DNA of 64,000 bases from Pseudoalteromonas aurantia 208 (GTDB lineage Bacteria; Pseudomonadota; Gammaproteobacteria; Enterobacterales; Alteromonadaceae), in assembly GCF_014858725.1 (NCBI RefSeq), contig NZ_AQGV01000015.1:744001-808000 (forward strand), given 5' to 3'. The notes beneath the pieces are model-generated. The model saw only the letters and a list, made by a program, of their open reading frames with translations. It had not been told where the DNA came from and did not search any database. The position numbers and the translations under genes are program-made. Shown here one piece after another: positions 46,673 to 55,567 of the stretch (positions are counted from its first letter, which is position 1; the number at the start of each line of letters is the position of its first letter).

Positions 46673-47879
46673 AATACCAATGCATGTACATATAACAAAA
46701 CTGGCAGACAGTGCAGCCCGTCAAAGCAAGTATATAATTGGCCTAATGAGTGGCACCTCACTCGATGGGCTCGATATTGCTTTATGCAGAATATCAGGCC
46801 ATGGTCGTGCAACAAAAATAGAGGTCTTACAATTTACGACCTGTGATTATCCAAAAGAAGTGAAAGATAAAATAAGAACGGTTTTTGCTAAACCTCATGT
46901 AGATCTGGCGTATTTAACGTTATTGAATGGTTGGTTAGGACGTTATCATGGTCAGTTAGTCATTCAAGCGCTTACGCAGTGGCAAGTTGACTCGAAAGAC
47001 ATAGATGTTATCGCAAGCCATGGTCAAACGATTTATCATTGTCCAGCCCATCAACATCAATATAGTGAGTTTGGCGATGGTACCTTACAAATTGCAGATG
47101 CTGATCATATCGCAGTAACCACCGGGATCACAACATTGTCTGATTTCAGGCAAAAGCATATCGCGGCAGGTGGGGAAGGGGCGCCTTTGGCACATTATGG
47201 AGACTATTACTATTTCAGTAGTGATAGCGAGCACCGTATATTGTTAAATATGGGTGGTATAGCGAACCTAACCTGGTTACCTAAAGGTGCGAAATTTAAT
47301 GAGGTTGTTTGTTCTGATATTGGTGCGGGTAATACGATTATGGATGCATATATGTATCGCTATTGTGCTCAGGAATATGATAAAAATGCACAATTGGCAC
47401 TCCAAGGCCGTATTCATCACGAGTTATTAGCGCAGTTAATGAGTGAACCTTTTATTAACCGTCTGGGGCCAAAAACCACAGGGCCTGAAGTGTTTAATTT
47501 GGCAATGCTGGCAAAAGCTCAAGCACGCAGTGGTACTTGCTCTTTATCACACATGGATGTAATGGCGACTTTAAATGCCTTTAGTGCCCGTGTAATAGCA
47601 AAATACATCAATAATTTGGTTGAAGATGAACCGGTAACGATTTATGCAAGTGGTGGTGGGTATCATAACCCTTTGCTTGTGAAACAAATAAAAGAAGCAC
47701 TCAACGAGAATTTTGTATTGGCAAGTAGCACTGAATTGGGAATAGACCCAGATGCAAAAGAGGCGGTTTTATTTGCCATCTTAGCCAATGAAGCACTCTC
47801 AGGAGAAAGTGACCAAGTACAAGCTGCTGCGCAAGGAAAACCAATGGTTACGATGGGAAAAGTCAGTTTTCCAGATTAA
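46662..47879 (+). CDS. anmK: Anhydro-N-acetylmuramic acid kinase
   Basis: 405 residues. The ATP-binding N-terminus YIIGLMSGTSLDGLDIALCRI is the AnmK signature, followed by ASHGQTIYHCP, LNMGGIANLTWLP, DIGAGNTIMDAYM, KTTGPEVFN and YASGGGYHNPLL. The enzyme opens the 1,6-anhydro ring of anhydro-MurNAc and phosphorylates it in peptidoglycan recycling; the product goes to MurQ (not in this window). The first 30 residues before the core are extra. The start is GTG at 46662 or ATG at 46680, both inside or just after the end of the upstream secreted-protein gene. Confidence 0.93.
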   Translation: MSRKIPMHVHITKLADSAARQSKYIIGLMSGTSLDGLDIALCRISGHGRATKIEVLQFTTCDYPKEVKDKIRTVFAKPHVDLAYLTLLNGWLGRYHGQLVIQALTQWQVDSKDIDVIASHGQTIYHCPAHQHQYSEFGDGTLQIADADHIAVTTGITTLSDFRQKHIAAGGEGAPLAHYGDYYYFSSDSEHRILLNMGGIANLTWLPKGAKFNEVVCSDIGAGNTIMDAYMYRYCAQEYDKNAQLALQGRIHHELLAQLMSEPFINRLGPKTTGPEVFNLAMLAKAQARSGTCSLSHMDVMATLNAFSARVIAKYINNLVEDEPVTIYASGGGYHNPLLVKQIKEALNENFVLASSTELGIDPDAKEAVLFAILANEALSGESDQVQAAAQGKPMVTMGKVSFPD

Positions 47880-48361
47880 AATATCGAGAGGAATGATGTG
47901 AGCACACTGGCGGCATATCTTTTTGCTGTTTTGCTCCATGGCATGCTTAAAAATGGTTTTGAAGCACGTTGTTTTACTTTGAATTGATTTTGCAGTTGTG
48001 CACTAAACTCGGCTGAGTTTTTTACGGTGTTATAGATCCCAAGCAAGTTTAATTGGATCACATACTCACCATCATTACCACGCCCTTTAAGGCATAACTC
48101 AACGTGACCATTATCTAGGTGTTGTTTGGTCAGGTGACTATCAGCTGCAAAACTAGCGCCTCTGCCTGTTACAGATGTGGCAGACAGTGAAATACTATCT
48201 CCAATTTTTGCATCATAAGGTAAAATGCAATTAATCATTACCCCAGCTGGTTGATAATTAAGCAGAAGAGTGTCGTACTGCATCGCTTCTGCGCATACAT
48301 TAGTGGTATGTTCGTCTAAGGTGCGTGCTGCAAAACTAAGCCGTACAGGCTGGTGGTTCAT
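47876..48361 (-). CDS. Cytosolic protein of unknown function, possibly PilZ-like
   Basis: 161 residues with no signal peptide. The pattern of hydrophobic strands (TLLLNYQPAGVMINCIL, GDSISLSATSV, HVELCLKGRGNDGEYVIQLNLLGIYNT) and a C-terminal basic helix (KTAKRYAASVLTSF) suggests a small beta-barrel plus helix. That would be compatible with a PilZ-like fold, but the expected RxxxR and D/NxSxxG motifs are not clear. It is convergent with anmK, overlapping by 4 bases at the stops. Followed at its other side by 200 bases without a gene. Confidence 0.55.
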   Translation of the reverse strand: MNHQPVRLSFAARTLDEHTTNVCAEAMQYDTLLLNYQPAGVMINCILPYDAKIGDSISLSATSVTGRGASFAADSHLTKQHLDNGHVELCLKGRGNDGEYVIQLNLLGIYNTVKNSAEFSAQLQNQFKVKQRASKPFLSMPWSKTAKRYAASVLTSFLSIF

Positions 48362-48561
48362 GATAGTTAACGTGCTCTGGTTATTTGATGGCGGTATTAT
48401 TGATCAATACCATGACATTTTTATGACTTTAAATGCAATAAAGCGGTTTGTGACTATTAACTCAGTCTATGCAGGTGTGTTTAGGTATTAACCAGATTAA
48501 ACCTGCATTGATAATGTTATAAATTTACTTTTTAAGCATAATTTTTTATTAGTGTGCCAAT

Positions 48562-50322
48562 CTATTGCGTTACGCGAAGTATTTGCTCACCCACTGTAAT
48601 CTCTTTAAAAGTGGGGGGCTGGGAGGTAAACTTTTGCTTGAGAAGCGCATCAATTAGCTGTGCTTCCGTAAATGGATTTTGGCCCATAGCAAAATGCATA
48701 TTGGCGGTTTCCCAGTTAAGTTGTGGTTTATAAAATAGTATGAGCTCAAAGTGATGATCAAAGTGTGCGATTAATAGGTATTCTTTTTGAGAGTCTCCAT
48801 ATAAATCAACAGCAATAAAATTAAGCTTGGTACTATCAAATAAACTTCGATGTGTATTTTGGACGTGGCTTTGTAAGGCCACCAAAAGCTGTTTTGGGAG
48901 TTCTACCATGAGTAAGCCAATACTGCTGTCTAGCTTATCAATAATATTTACATTTTTGTGGCTTTGTTGCTGTGCGTATTCAGTTTCACCCGAAAGTACT
49001 CGATCAATTCTTTTTTGCAGTACTGTATCGTTTTGAGCGTAGGTATTTTTTAGCGATATTAGTGCCTCTTTACCAGGGATGCCTAACGAAAATGCAAAGT
49101 AATTAAGATCAATGTCTTCAACGGCTATACGTCCAGAGTTAATATAAGCCATTTGGCTCGATGCTGAGATTTTTTTAAAGTCGAGTAGTGGAGATTGACT
49201 TGCAAGCAGTGCTATCACCAATAACACCCCAATCCGTGTATTTATATTACCAAGATGTTGGTACCAAAGTGTTTTATATTTGACTATCACGGTACTGTAA
49301 CAGGCATAATAAGCCATCAAAAATAGGCATACAAATATTCCCCATAGCCTATCAACAGATAACCCATATTGGCTGACTCGGTTGTACAGTCCATATCCAC
49401 TTATTCCAACATAGATAGGTAAAATCAAGACACCGAGCGTGAGTGCAATGTATAGTGAGTTGGGAGCACTGAGTTTGTCTTTATCGTTTTGTAACGCCGT
49501 ATTGAGCGTTAGAAGAATGAGCGTGAGTAAAATAAAAATTAACGCACTGCCACCATTATCCCAAAGCGGTTGTAAGCCTTGAATCATCAGTGTCATTAAA
49601 AATAAGCTACTTAGCGCAATTAAAAGAGGCAACAACGACAATGACAGTGCTTGAATGAGCCTATTGACTGTTTTCACCACGGTGACGTTGTTTTTTACTT
49701 TAATGACAGCCAATGCGTGACTGATTGATATCATAGGATAGATAAACCATGGCTCGTAGAATATGGTTTCAAAAACCGTAATATTAATAACGGCAAATAA
49801 TTCGGCCCAAAGAACAAAAATCAACCAGACCATAAGTGTAAACAACCCTGCAAAAATTAGGGTAATGGCCAGTTTTGATGCGTGGTCTATCACGGCTGCA
49901 TAGTTAATACGCCAGCCTTGTGAATGCTTTACAATGGACTTTGTAAACAACAGTACTTTGAAAGTGATGAGGGTCATGATCACAGTATAATTAAAACTAT
50001 GATACCCGAGGGATGAGCCCGATATATCAGAGACTTGACTGCCCACATATGCGCCTAAGCAGCTACACATGAGAGAAAAGAAAGTCGCGTACCAAAAGTG
50101 TTTGGAGGGCGTGCTATTATTAACACCATATGTAAGAAGAGTCGGCATAGAAATCGAGAAAGTGTAGCAGGCAAACATGACAGCAGGGGAGCGTGCGATA
50201 GGCCAATTAAAGTCAATTGCTTGGTGTAATAAGAGTAATGTAAGCCCTTGCAACAAGGCAATTAAAAGTAACAATTTTGATTGAAATGGGGTTATTTCAG
50301 TATGCTTTGAAAGCATGAACAA
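48562..50322 (-). CDS. DUF4153 polytopic membrane protein
   Basis: 586 residues. About twelve hydrophobic helices fill residues 15-385, and a soluble C-terminal part (about 390-586) lies outside or at the membrane face. The segment FAGLFTLMVWLIFVLWAELF with a later YYACYSTV and RIGVLLVIALLASQSPLLDFKKISASSQMAYINSGRI matches the DUF4153 family. The function is unknown. The last part has QKEYLLIAHFDHHFELILFYKP, a beta-rich stretch. The start offers two in-frame ATGs (first and third codons). It precedes the solute-binding gene on the same strand, which lies after it with a gap of 92 bases. Confidence 0.75.
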   Translation of the reverse strand: MFMLSKHTEITPFQSKLLLLIALLQGLTLLLLHQAIDFNWPIARSPAVMFACYTFSISMPTLLTYGVNNSTPSKHFWYATFFSLMCSCLGAYVGSQVSDISGSSLGYHSFNYTVIMTLITFKVLLFTKSIVKHSQGWRINYAAVIDHASKLAITLIFAGLFTLMVWLIFVLWAELFAVINITVFETIFYEPWFIYPMISISHALAVIKVKNNVTVVKTVNRLIQALSLSLLPLLIALSSLFLMTLMIQGLQPLWDNGGSALIFILLTLILLTLNTALQNDKDKLSAPNSLYIALTLGVLILPIYVGISGYGLYNRVSQYGLSVDRLWGIFVCLFLMAYYACYSTVIVKYKTLWYQHLGNINTRIGVLLVIALLASQSPLLDFKKISASSQMAYINSGRIAVEDIDLNYFAFSLGIPGKEALISLKNTYAQNDTVLQKRIDRVLSGETEYAQQQSHKNVNIIDKLDSSIGLLMVELPKQLLVALQSHVQNTHRSLFDSTKLNFIAVDLYGDSQKEYLLIAHFDHHFELILFYKPQLNWETANMHFAMGQNPFTEAQLIDALLKQKFTSQPPTFKEITVGEQILRVTQ

Positions 50323-50414
50323 TCCTTGTTTTTGAGGGCTTTAAGCCTACTATACTATGTATTGTGAAGATTAGGTATTTCGTATTGCATTCAGCTTTGC
50401 TGAGAAGGTTTTTC

Positions 50415-51212
50415 TTAAATAGCCGGTTTTGCCACATCTAAAGCTTGATAGTATTTATCGGTGATCTTTTTTATATTTTGTTTATTTTTTATAATGGCCA
50501 AATTAAATGCTTGTAATTTGGATTCACTAAACATGCCAGGCCTGAGCATGTAATGGACAGGATCTTTGCGCACATTGAATCTTGTCGCTTTCACGTGACC
50601 TTCAATTTCTTTGCTATTTTTAATCAGGTAAGCACCCGTGAGTAAATCTTCAATAACGAAATTAACGCGTTTGTATTTTAATAATCGAAACCGTGCGATT
50701 GAAGCGTTCATTTCAACAACGCAGTCAGGGCATTGCGCTTTAAATTTGCTAAAAGGTGCACCGTACACACTGCCTCTATTGATTGCCGTTATTGATTTTT
50801 CTAAAAAGTCAGGAATACCTTTGGTTTTACCTGTCTCCATTGTGTCTGCGAGGATAAAGTCTTGGTGTGAGAACAGCTGCATGAACTCTGTTCGATAAGC
50901 GACGCTAAATTCGGAAAACCCCCTGCGCGGCGAGGTATAACTGGCTGCAAATATAAGGTCAATGTTGTCTTTTTTAAATTCTTGAAACGCACGACTAGAA
51001 GAAGGATAAGCAACATATTCCCAACACAAATTGATATCTGATAGGATCATTTCAATAATGTCGATATCTAAGCCTGAAAAGCCACCGTTATTTATATAAG
51101 AATAGGGGGGCCAGTCTTTTGCTGCACTGATGCGTATTTTTTGCTCGCACGCGTAACTCAACGGCACTAAGCCTAATGCAAAAAGCGGTATAAGAAGTTT
51201 AAAGAGGAACAT
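50415..51212 (-). CDS. Periplasmic solute-binding protein (SBP family 3)
   Basis: 265 residues from the ATG at 51212 (MFLFKLLIPLFALGLVPLSYA), which gives a clean signal peptide; a longer frame to 51272 would place 20 extra residues before it. The mature part is a family-3 type II binding protein: KIRISAAKDWPPYSYINNGGFSGLDIDIIEMIL, YPSSSRAFQEFKKDNIDLIFAASYTSPR, with the second lobe FVIEDLLTGAYLI. The sequence order and several motifs mirror the protein at 41751, so the two are paralogues. No permease or ATPase genes are adjacent; it may be a sensor partner or use a distant transporter. Confidence 0.85.
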   Translation of the reverse strand: MFLFKLLIPLFALGLVPLSYACEQKIRISAAKDWPPYSYINNGGFSGLDIDIIEMILSDINLCWEYVAYPSSSRAFQEFKKDNIDLIFAASYTSPRRGFSEFSVAYRTEFMQLFSHQDFILADTMETGKTKGIPDFLEKSITAINRGSVYGAPFSKFKAQCPDCVVEMNASIARFRLLKYKRVNFVIEDLLTGAYLIKNSKEIEGHVKATRFNVRKDPVHYMLRPGMFSESKLQAFNLAIIKNKQNIKKITDKYYQALDVAKPAI

Positions 51213-51324
51213 GGCCCGCTTTATTGGCAAACAGGTTTGTACTATATACCTAAACATTAAGCGCCTTAGCACTGAGAACAGTTAATATCAGTAGTATAGC
51301 TATCGAGTAGCTTGAATCAATGTA

Positions 51325-51351
51325 AATGCGTTTCTTACTAAGAAACGCATT
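51325..51351. terminator. 13-bp inverted repeat downstream of the dCache chemoreceptor gene
   Basis: AATGCGTTTCTTA and TAAGAAACGCATT pair perfectly around a single base, so the real loop uses part of the stem. It begins 8 bases after the chemoreceptor stop on the minus strand. A true T-run is missing (TTTACATT), so termination strength is uncertain. Confidence 0.6.
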
Positions 51352-51358
51352 ACTCAGG

Positions 51359-53311
51359 TTAATCTATGTTGAATCTACCCACAAGTTTGTCTAGTCCATC
51401 AGCTAAACTCACCAGTTTTGTCGCACCGTCGGACAGGCTGTCGGTGGAGTGACTCACTTGCTGCACCGATTCGGTCACTTTTTGAATCTGGCTATGGGTT
51501 TCATTGGCCGATATGCCCTGTTGACTTGCTTCATGGGCAATGGTGCTAATGAGCTCTTTTACCTTGGTTACACTACTGGCGATATCGTCGAATGCTTGAT
51601 GTGCTTGTTCAGATTGGGTAATCGCATCATTCGATGCTGACACGCTTTGTGTCATTTTTTCTGATACAGAGCGAGTTTGGTCAATGAGTTTGGTTAGCAC
51701 CTGCTCTATTTCTTGGGTCGCATCGTGAGAACGTTGCGCGAGGGTTCTTACTTCATCGGCAACCACGGCGAATCCTCTGCCTTGCTCTCCTGCTCGAGCA
51801 GCTTCAATGGCTGCATTAAGGGCAAGCAAATTGGTTTGTTCAGCAATTGCCCGAATAACACCCAGAATATTGGTGATATTGTTACTTTCACTTTCGAGTT
51901 GACTCATGGCCGCAGCTGATCCACTTAATGAGTCATTCAGCTGCGCAACTTGTGTTACGGTGTTACCAATTAACGTATTACCATTATGTGCGCACTCATC
52001 AGTTTGCGCAATTTCAGTCAAAGAGTCTTGGCAATTTTGGCTGACGATATGTGCCATATTGTTGACTGATTCAGTATTTGTGGCTGCTTGGTTTGCAGTG
52101 TCGGACTGACTATGGCATTGCGTGCGAATATCTGTAATTTGGGTTTCGAAATGATGGGCTGCACTATTTAAGGTATGCGCATTTTGTTGAATATCTTTAA
52201 CCAGGCCATTGATTGAATTTAAAAATTGATTAAACCATGTGGCCAACTCACTGATCTCATCATTGCCAATGACTTGCAGTCGTTTTGATAAATTACCTTC
52301 CCCTTGGGCTATGTCTCTTAAGCCTTCAGATACTCGCTCGATAGGGTAAACAATTTTATTCGCCAGTACCACGGCGATAATGCCAAAAATAACCAGCATA
52401 ACCAGAGCAATCATGCTGATGAGCATTGACATACTATAGGCCGAAGAAAGGATCTCCTCCTCATCAATGATTGCAACAAATCGCCAATTGAGTTTATCTG
52501 AGTGATAACGTTTTGCAGTGACCGTTTTTTGCTCTGTTTCAATAGATAAAAACGGCTGGTTACCGGCAGCTCCCAGTGCTTTATATAGCGGCGAATTCAA
52601 CTCTTTCATATTTTTAAAGTTGTTATCTGGGTTTTTAGGATCGGCAAGGATCACACCATTGCCATCCATTAAAATTAAATAGCCCGTTTCACCTAAACGA
52701 ATGTTGCTGACTATGTCAGTAAGTGTTGATAAGGTAACGTCTAAAGATTGCACACCGGCAAAGCTGCCATTTTTGTATATGCCCGTTGCTACAGACACCA
52801 TAGCCTGGCCTGTGACACCTTGGTAGGGTTCAGTAATAATAACGTCGCGAGGGGACTTTTTCGCATTTTGATACCAAGGGCGTTTCCTAGGATCATAACC
52901 ACCCAAAGGTTCAGCAGGGTATTGAATAAACCCGCCTTTCTCAGAGCCTAAATAAACAAATAAAAGTTCTTCGTGGGTTACGCCAAACGCTGTGAATAGT
53001 TCAAATATTTCAGCTTCTTGCGCGCCATTCTCAAGTGGTGCCATCATTCTTTCAGGGCCAGTGTAGGTGCTTATATCATCAGGAATATTACTGACCAGTT
53101 TACTTTGCGCTAAAAAACGTGCGTTATTTTTCATTTGATCGAAGAACAGCACAAACGTATTTTCGACTTGGCGAATTTCGTTACTGGAAGAGTCTAAAAA
53201 TTGTTCCAAAGATTCCTGCTTAGTTTGAGAAATACTCACCAATGAAATGGCTAAAATGGGCACTATCACCGTTAATAGAAAACTCACTATGAGCTTTTGA
53301 CGCATTCTCAT
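51359..53311 (-). CDS. Methyl-accepting chemotaxis protein with dCache sensor
   Basis: 650 residues. A first membrane helix (about 8-28), a large periplasmic dCache domain (about 30-285, with GYDPRKRPWYQNAKKS and DVTLSTLTDIVSNIRLGETGYLILMDGNGVIL), a second helix (about 290-318), a HAMP domain and a methyl-accepting signalling domain with the tip AEQTNLLALNAAIEAARAGEQGRGFAVVADEVRTLAQRS. dCache domains with this RPWY/D pattern often bind amino acids or amines. It is transcribed alone; the solute-binding gene downstream is on the same strand but separated by a hairpin. Confidence 0.94.
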   Translation of the reverse strand: MRMRQKLIVSFLLTVIVPILAISLVSISQTKQESLEQFLDSSSNEIRQVENTFVLFFDQMKNNARFLAQSKLVSNIPDDISTYTGPERMMAPLENGAQEAEIFELFTAFGVTHEELLFVYLGSEKGGFIQYPAEPLGGYDPRKRPWYQNAKKSPRDVIITEPYQGVTGQAMVSVATGIYKNGSFAGVQSLDVTLSTLTDIVSNIRLGETGYLILMDGNGVILADPKNPDNNFKNMKELNSPLYKALGAAGNQPFLSIETEQKTVTAKRYHSDKLNWRFVAIIDEEEILSSAYSMSMLISMIALVMLVIFGIIAVVLANKIVYPIERVSEGLRDIAQGEGNLSKRLQVIGNDEISELATWFNQFLNSINGLVKDIQQNAHTLNSAAHHFETQITDIRTQCHSQSDTANQAATNTESVNNMAHIVSQNCQDSLTEIAQTDECAHNGNTLIGNTVTQVAQLNDSLSGSAAAMSQLESESNNITNILGVIRAIAEQTNLLALNAAIEAARAGEQGRGFAVVADEVRTLAQRSHDATQEIEQVLTKLIDQTRSVSEKMTQSVSASNDAITQSEQAHQAFDDIASSVTKVKELISTIAHEASQQGISANETHSQIQKVTESVQQVSHSTDSLSDGATKLVSLADGLDKLVGRFNID

Positions 53312-53659
53312 CTGATACTCCCGAGATTGTTTGAATATTGGTTACATTTGTTATGTGATTATGTGTAACCCATTAAATTATACATACAATCGCAGATTTT
53401 GCTGGTTCTGTACAAAAATACACAATAAATAGTTGACGGAAAGGCGTCGCTTTATCTAGATTAGTCAGCATTCGATCTTACAAATTTAAAAATAGAGTTT
53501 TATTTAAACTGACAAATCACACATCTTTTTTAATCAGAAAAGGGCAGCTAATCCGACATTGCGGCCATAAACCCTCGTATAATTAATTACCAATTTTATT
53601 TAGATAATTTACTTACCCTTAAATTCAAGAAAATGTGCAATTCGCACGCTATTAAATAG
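53312..53659. other. 348-base gap between chemoreceptor and HxlR genes
   Basis: This contains the promoter of the chemoreceptor gene and the 3' end of the HxlR transcript. I saw no ORF with a ribosome binding site, no clear hairpin and no promoter boxes that I would defend. Confidence 0.5.
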
Positions 53660-54022
53660 TTATGTCGATTCCATAAACGATTTTAGGGGAGTCCATGTTC
53701 CTTCGACGTAATTGTTACCCCATTTAGCGACTTCTTGGAGAATTGGTAAAGTATCCCTCCCTTTCTTGGTTAACACATACGTATATCTTTTCGGTTTCGA
53801 CTGATATTGTTCTCTTACTAACATGTTTTCGGCTTCTAGCATTTTTAATCTTTCTGCCAGCCTGTTTGTAGGTATGTTCTCTGGTGAATTAGCTAGCTCA
53901 GAATAAGTCTTTTTGCCGCAGACAAGGTCTCTAATAATAACTAATGTCCATTTATCTCCAAATATATCCAACCCGTTCACAATCGGGCAACCAGAACGTA
54001 AAAATTGATTATCAGAATTCAT
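53660..54022 (-). CDS. HxlR-family transcriptional regulator
   Basis: About 120 residues from the ATG at 54022, which follows AAGAGG; a longer frame to 54049 lacks such a site. The HxlR winged helix is easy to read: GCPIVNGLDIFGDKWTLVIIRDLVCGKKTYSELANS, then IPTNRLAERLKMLEAENMLVREQYQSKPKRYTYVLTKKGRDTLPIL. The conserved Cys in SGCPIV could be a redox switch. It is divergent from the SRPBCC gene, with repeated and inverted motifs in the shared 196-base region, and is therefore its probable regulator and its own. Confidence 0.9.
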   Translation of the reverse strand: MNSDNQFLRSGCPIVNGLDIFGDKWTLVIIRDLVCGKKTYSELANSPENIPTNRLAERLKMLEAENMLVREQYQSKPKRYTYVLTKKGRDTLPILQEVAKWGNNYVEGTWTPLKSFMEST

Positions 54023-54061
54023 GCCAAACCTCTTTGCAACGACATACAAATATTAACCCAT

Positions 54062-54118
54062 TTACTTGCGATATTGAAGTTACTAGTATAAAGTTCATCA
54101 CTTCAATATCGTAAGTAA
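54062..54118. promoter_or_regulatory. 19-base inverted repeat in the HxlR/SRPBCC intergenic region
   Basis: TTACTTGCGATATTGAAGT (54062-54080) and ACTTCAATATCGTAAGTAA (54100-54118) are reverse complements at 18 of 19 positions, with a 19-base spacer. A related half-site ATATCGTAACTCA follows at about 54128. This is probably the operator region bound by the HxlR protein; it may also form a hairpin in the transcript. Confidence 0.65.
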
Positions 54119-54218
54119 CTAAAAACCATATCGTAACTCATTGCAAACCATATAGTACTAGTATTAATTTTCGCGGTTTTAGCTGTTATGTGTAGTTCTA
54201 ATAGAGGTAAACATATTA

Positions 54219-54719
54219 ATGAACAAGTCAGAATTTAGAGAAGTAATTAATGCCCCAAAAGAAAAAACATGGGAAGTTTTATTCACTCAGTATGGGGATA
54301 TTCATGTGCACAACCCAGGAATGATGTCCTCAAACTATATGCATAATGCAAAAAGAGGTGAGTTGGGTTGTGAAAGGTATTGCCAGTTCAGTGAGAAGTT
54401 ATCTCTCGACGAAAAGATAACTGAAGTAGATGAAAATAATAGCTTTAAGGTTGTAGTGACGAGGCATAATCTTCCCTTTATAAAAGAAATGTCTGCCACC
54501 TATGAGCTATCTTCAATTGAAAGCATGACAGGCGATGAAGTTACGGAAGTAAAGATGACTTCTTATGTTTCATTTTCTCTAGGATTTATGAAGTACTTGA
54601 TGAGAGGGCAATTAGGGAAAGGCCTTGTTAAACACCTCTTTGGCTTGAAGTACTACATAGAAACAGGGAAGGTAGTGGATTCTCACAATTATACGGAAAT
54701 TTATAAATCGTATAAATAA
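54219..54719 (+). CDS. SRPBCC-family protein
   Basis: 166 residues of the START/Bet v 1-like (SRPBCC) fold: an opening strand FREVINAPKEKTWEVLFTQYGDIHVHNP, a curved beta sheet (YCQFSEKLSLDEKITEVDENNSFKVVVTRHNL), and the long C-terminal helix with YLMRGQLGKGLVKHLFGLKYYIETG. The cavity binds lipids, sterols, polyketides or aromatic compounds; the ligand is not known. AGAGGT precedes the ATG. It is divergent from the HxlR regulator, with an operator-like inverted repeat between them. Confidence 0.82.
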   Translation: MNKSEFREVINAPKEKTWEVLFTQYGDIHVHNPGMMSSNYMHNAKRGELGCERYCQFSEKLSLDEKITEVDENNSFKVVVTRHNLPFIKEMSATYELSSIESMTGDEVTEVKMTSYVSFSLGFMKYLMRGQLGKGLVKHLFGLKYYIETGKVVDSHNYTEIYKSYK

Positions 54720-54981
54720 CTTAGTTACTTTAAGCGGGGTTCTAGATTCATTAATAGCATAGGCTTCACAAGACAGGCTAATAGTTAAAGGCAAAGCAGT
54801 TGATTGTATTCGTTCCTCACCAATTCTAGCCACAAAATTTTGCCCATTAACAGGGCGCTGAGGCTATAGAATTACTCGTTTCAGGAACTTATTCTACACT
54901 GCTTAACCTGTTCGCTTTTTAACCTTGAACCGAATTGGTTACTGTGATCTAATAGATATTATTCACCCGCTGTAAATTGTT

Positions 54982-55069
54982 ATGGCTAACTACAAGCCTG
55001 ACTTTGTAACTCCCCCAAAAAAATAAATTCATTCCAATCAATTTTTCTGAACAGTTATTGCCAGGTACA
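54982..55069 (+). pseudogene. 5' fragment of an IS1182-family transposase gene
   Basis: The ATG at 54982 opens MANYKPDF, the start typical of IS1182-family transposases, and the conserved FIPINFSEQLLPGTF follows at 55025-55069 in the +1 frame after an A-run, so one frameshift is needed. After GTF the homology stops at a fragment of another element. The C-terminal part of the same kind of transposase resumes at 55260. The 260 bases before the start (54720-54981) show no gene; they contain a GCCC/GGGC hairpin and may include the element's left end. Confidence 0.65.
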
Positions 55070-55259
55070 TTTGTAAAATTTACTTTGGCCGATACCCTGT
55101 TTATGGCAAATTTCAGGTACAGGAATACCCGACTCAGCTTCTTTGATCATACTGACAATTTGAGTTTCGGTGAACTTGCTTTTTCTCATCGTAAATTTTC
55201 CTACTTTAGTTAATGGAAAATTCTACTTATGAACTGTTTCATTTTTTGGGGGAATTACA
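55055..55259 (-). mobile_element. IS3-family fragment with truncated orfA, inserted in the IS1182-type element
   Basis: On the minus strand an ATG at 55189 starts MRKSKFTETQIVSMIKEAES, the N-terminus of IS3-family OrfA (helix-turn-helix), running to about FYK before it leaves homology near 55067 and stops at 55055. Upstream of the ATG the fragment extends to TGTAATTCCCCCAAAAAA, read from 55259 on the minus strand, a plausible IS3 end with terminal TG. OrfB and the other end are missing. A similar sequence TGTAACTCCCCCAAAAAA lies at 55005 in inverted orientation, inside the transposase fragment. Confidence 0.65.
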
Positions 55260-55567
55260 TGCGAAAACCACCGATAAAAACAGGACGGCAAGTACAGTTT
55301 AAAAATGATGACTCGCGTAAAAAGCGAAGCTACATGGATAAAATGAAAGTCAAAATAGACAGCCCCCAAAGACAACAACTTATTATAAAAAATGGTAAAA
55401 GGTTGGGGTGTATCGAGCCTGTTTTTCCTTTAGGTAAAAAGCGAAATATCACAGTGAATAAAGGGATGAATAAACTGACCTTACGCGGACAAACGAAAGT
55501 GAACGCGCAATGGCAGTTGTATTGTCTGGTACATAATATAGAAAAGCTACAAAACAGAATACATTAA
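55260..55567 (+). pseudogene. 3' fragment of an IS1182-family transposase gene
   Basis: About 100 codons in frame, carrying the C-terminal block of IS1182-family (DDE) transposases: YMDKMKVKIDSPQRQQLI, then GKRLGCIEPVFP, NKGMNKLTLRGQTKVNAQWQLYCLVHNIEKL. The catalytic acidic residues of the earlier part are absent, apart from the Glu in IEPVFP. It directly follows the IS3-type end. An ATG-led reading frame that begins at 55229 merges IS3-end sequence with this block and is not a natural gene. Confidence 0.75.

Noticed and set aside
54612..54833. Minus-strand 73-codon frame overlapping the end of the SRPBCC gene
   Set aside because: Antisense to a well-supported gene for most of the first part, with no ribosome binding site and no family.
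55229..55259. N-terminal extension of the 3' IS1182 fragment (MNCFIFWGNY)
   Set aside because: These residues come from the IS3-type end read through by chance, not from a natural gene.
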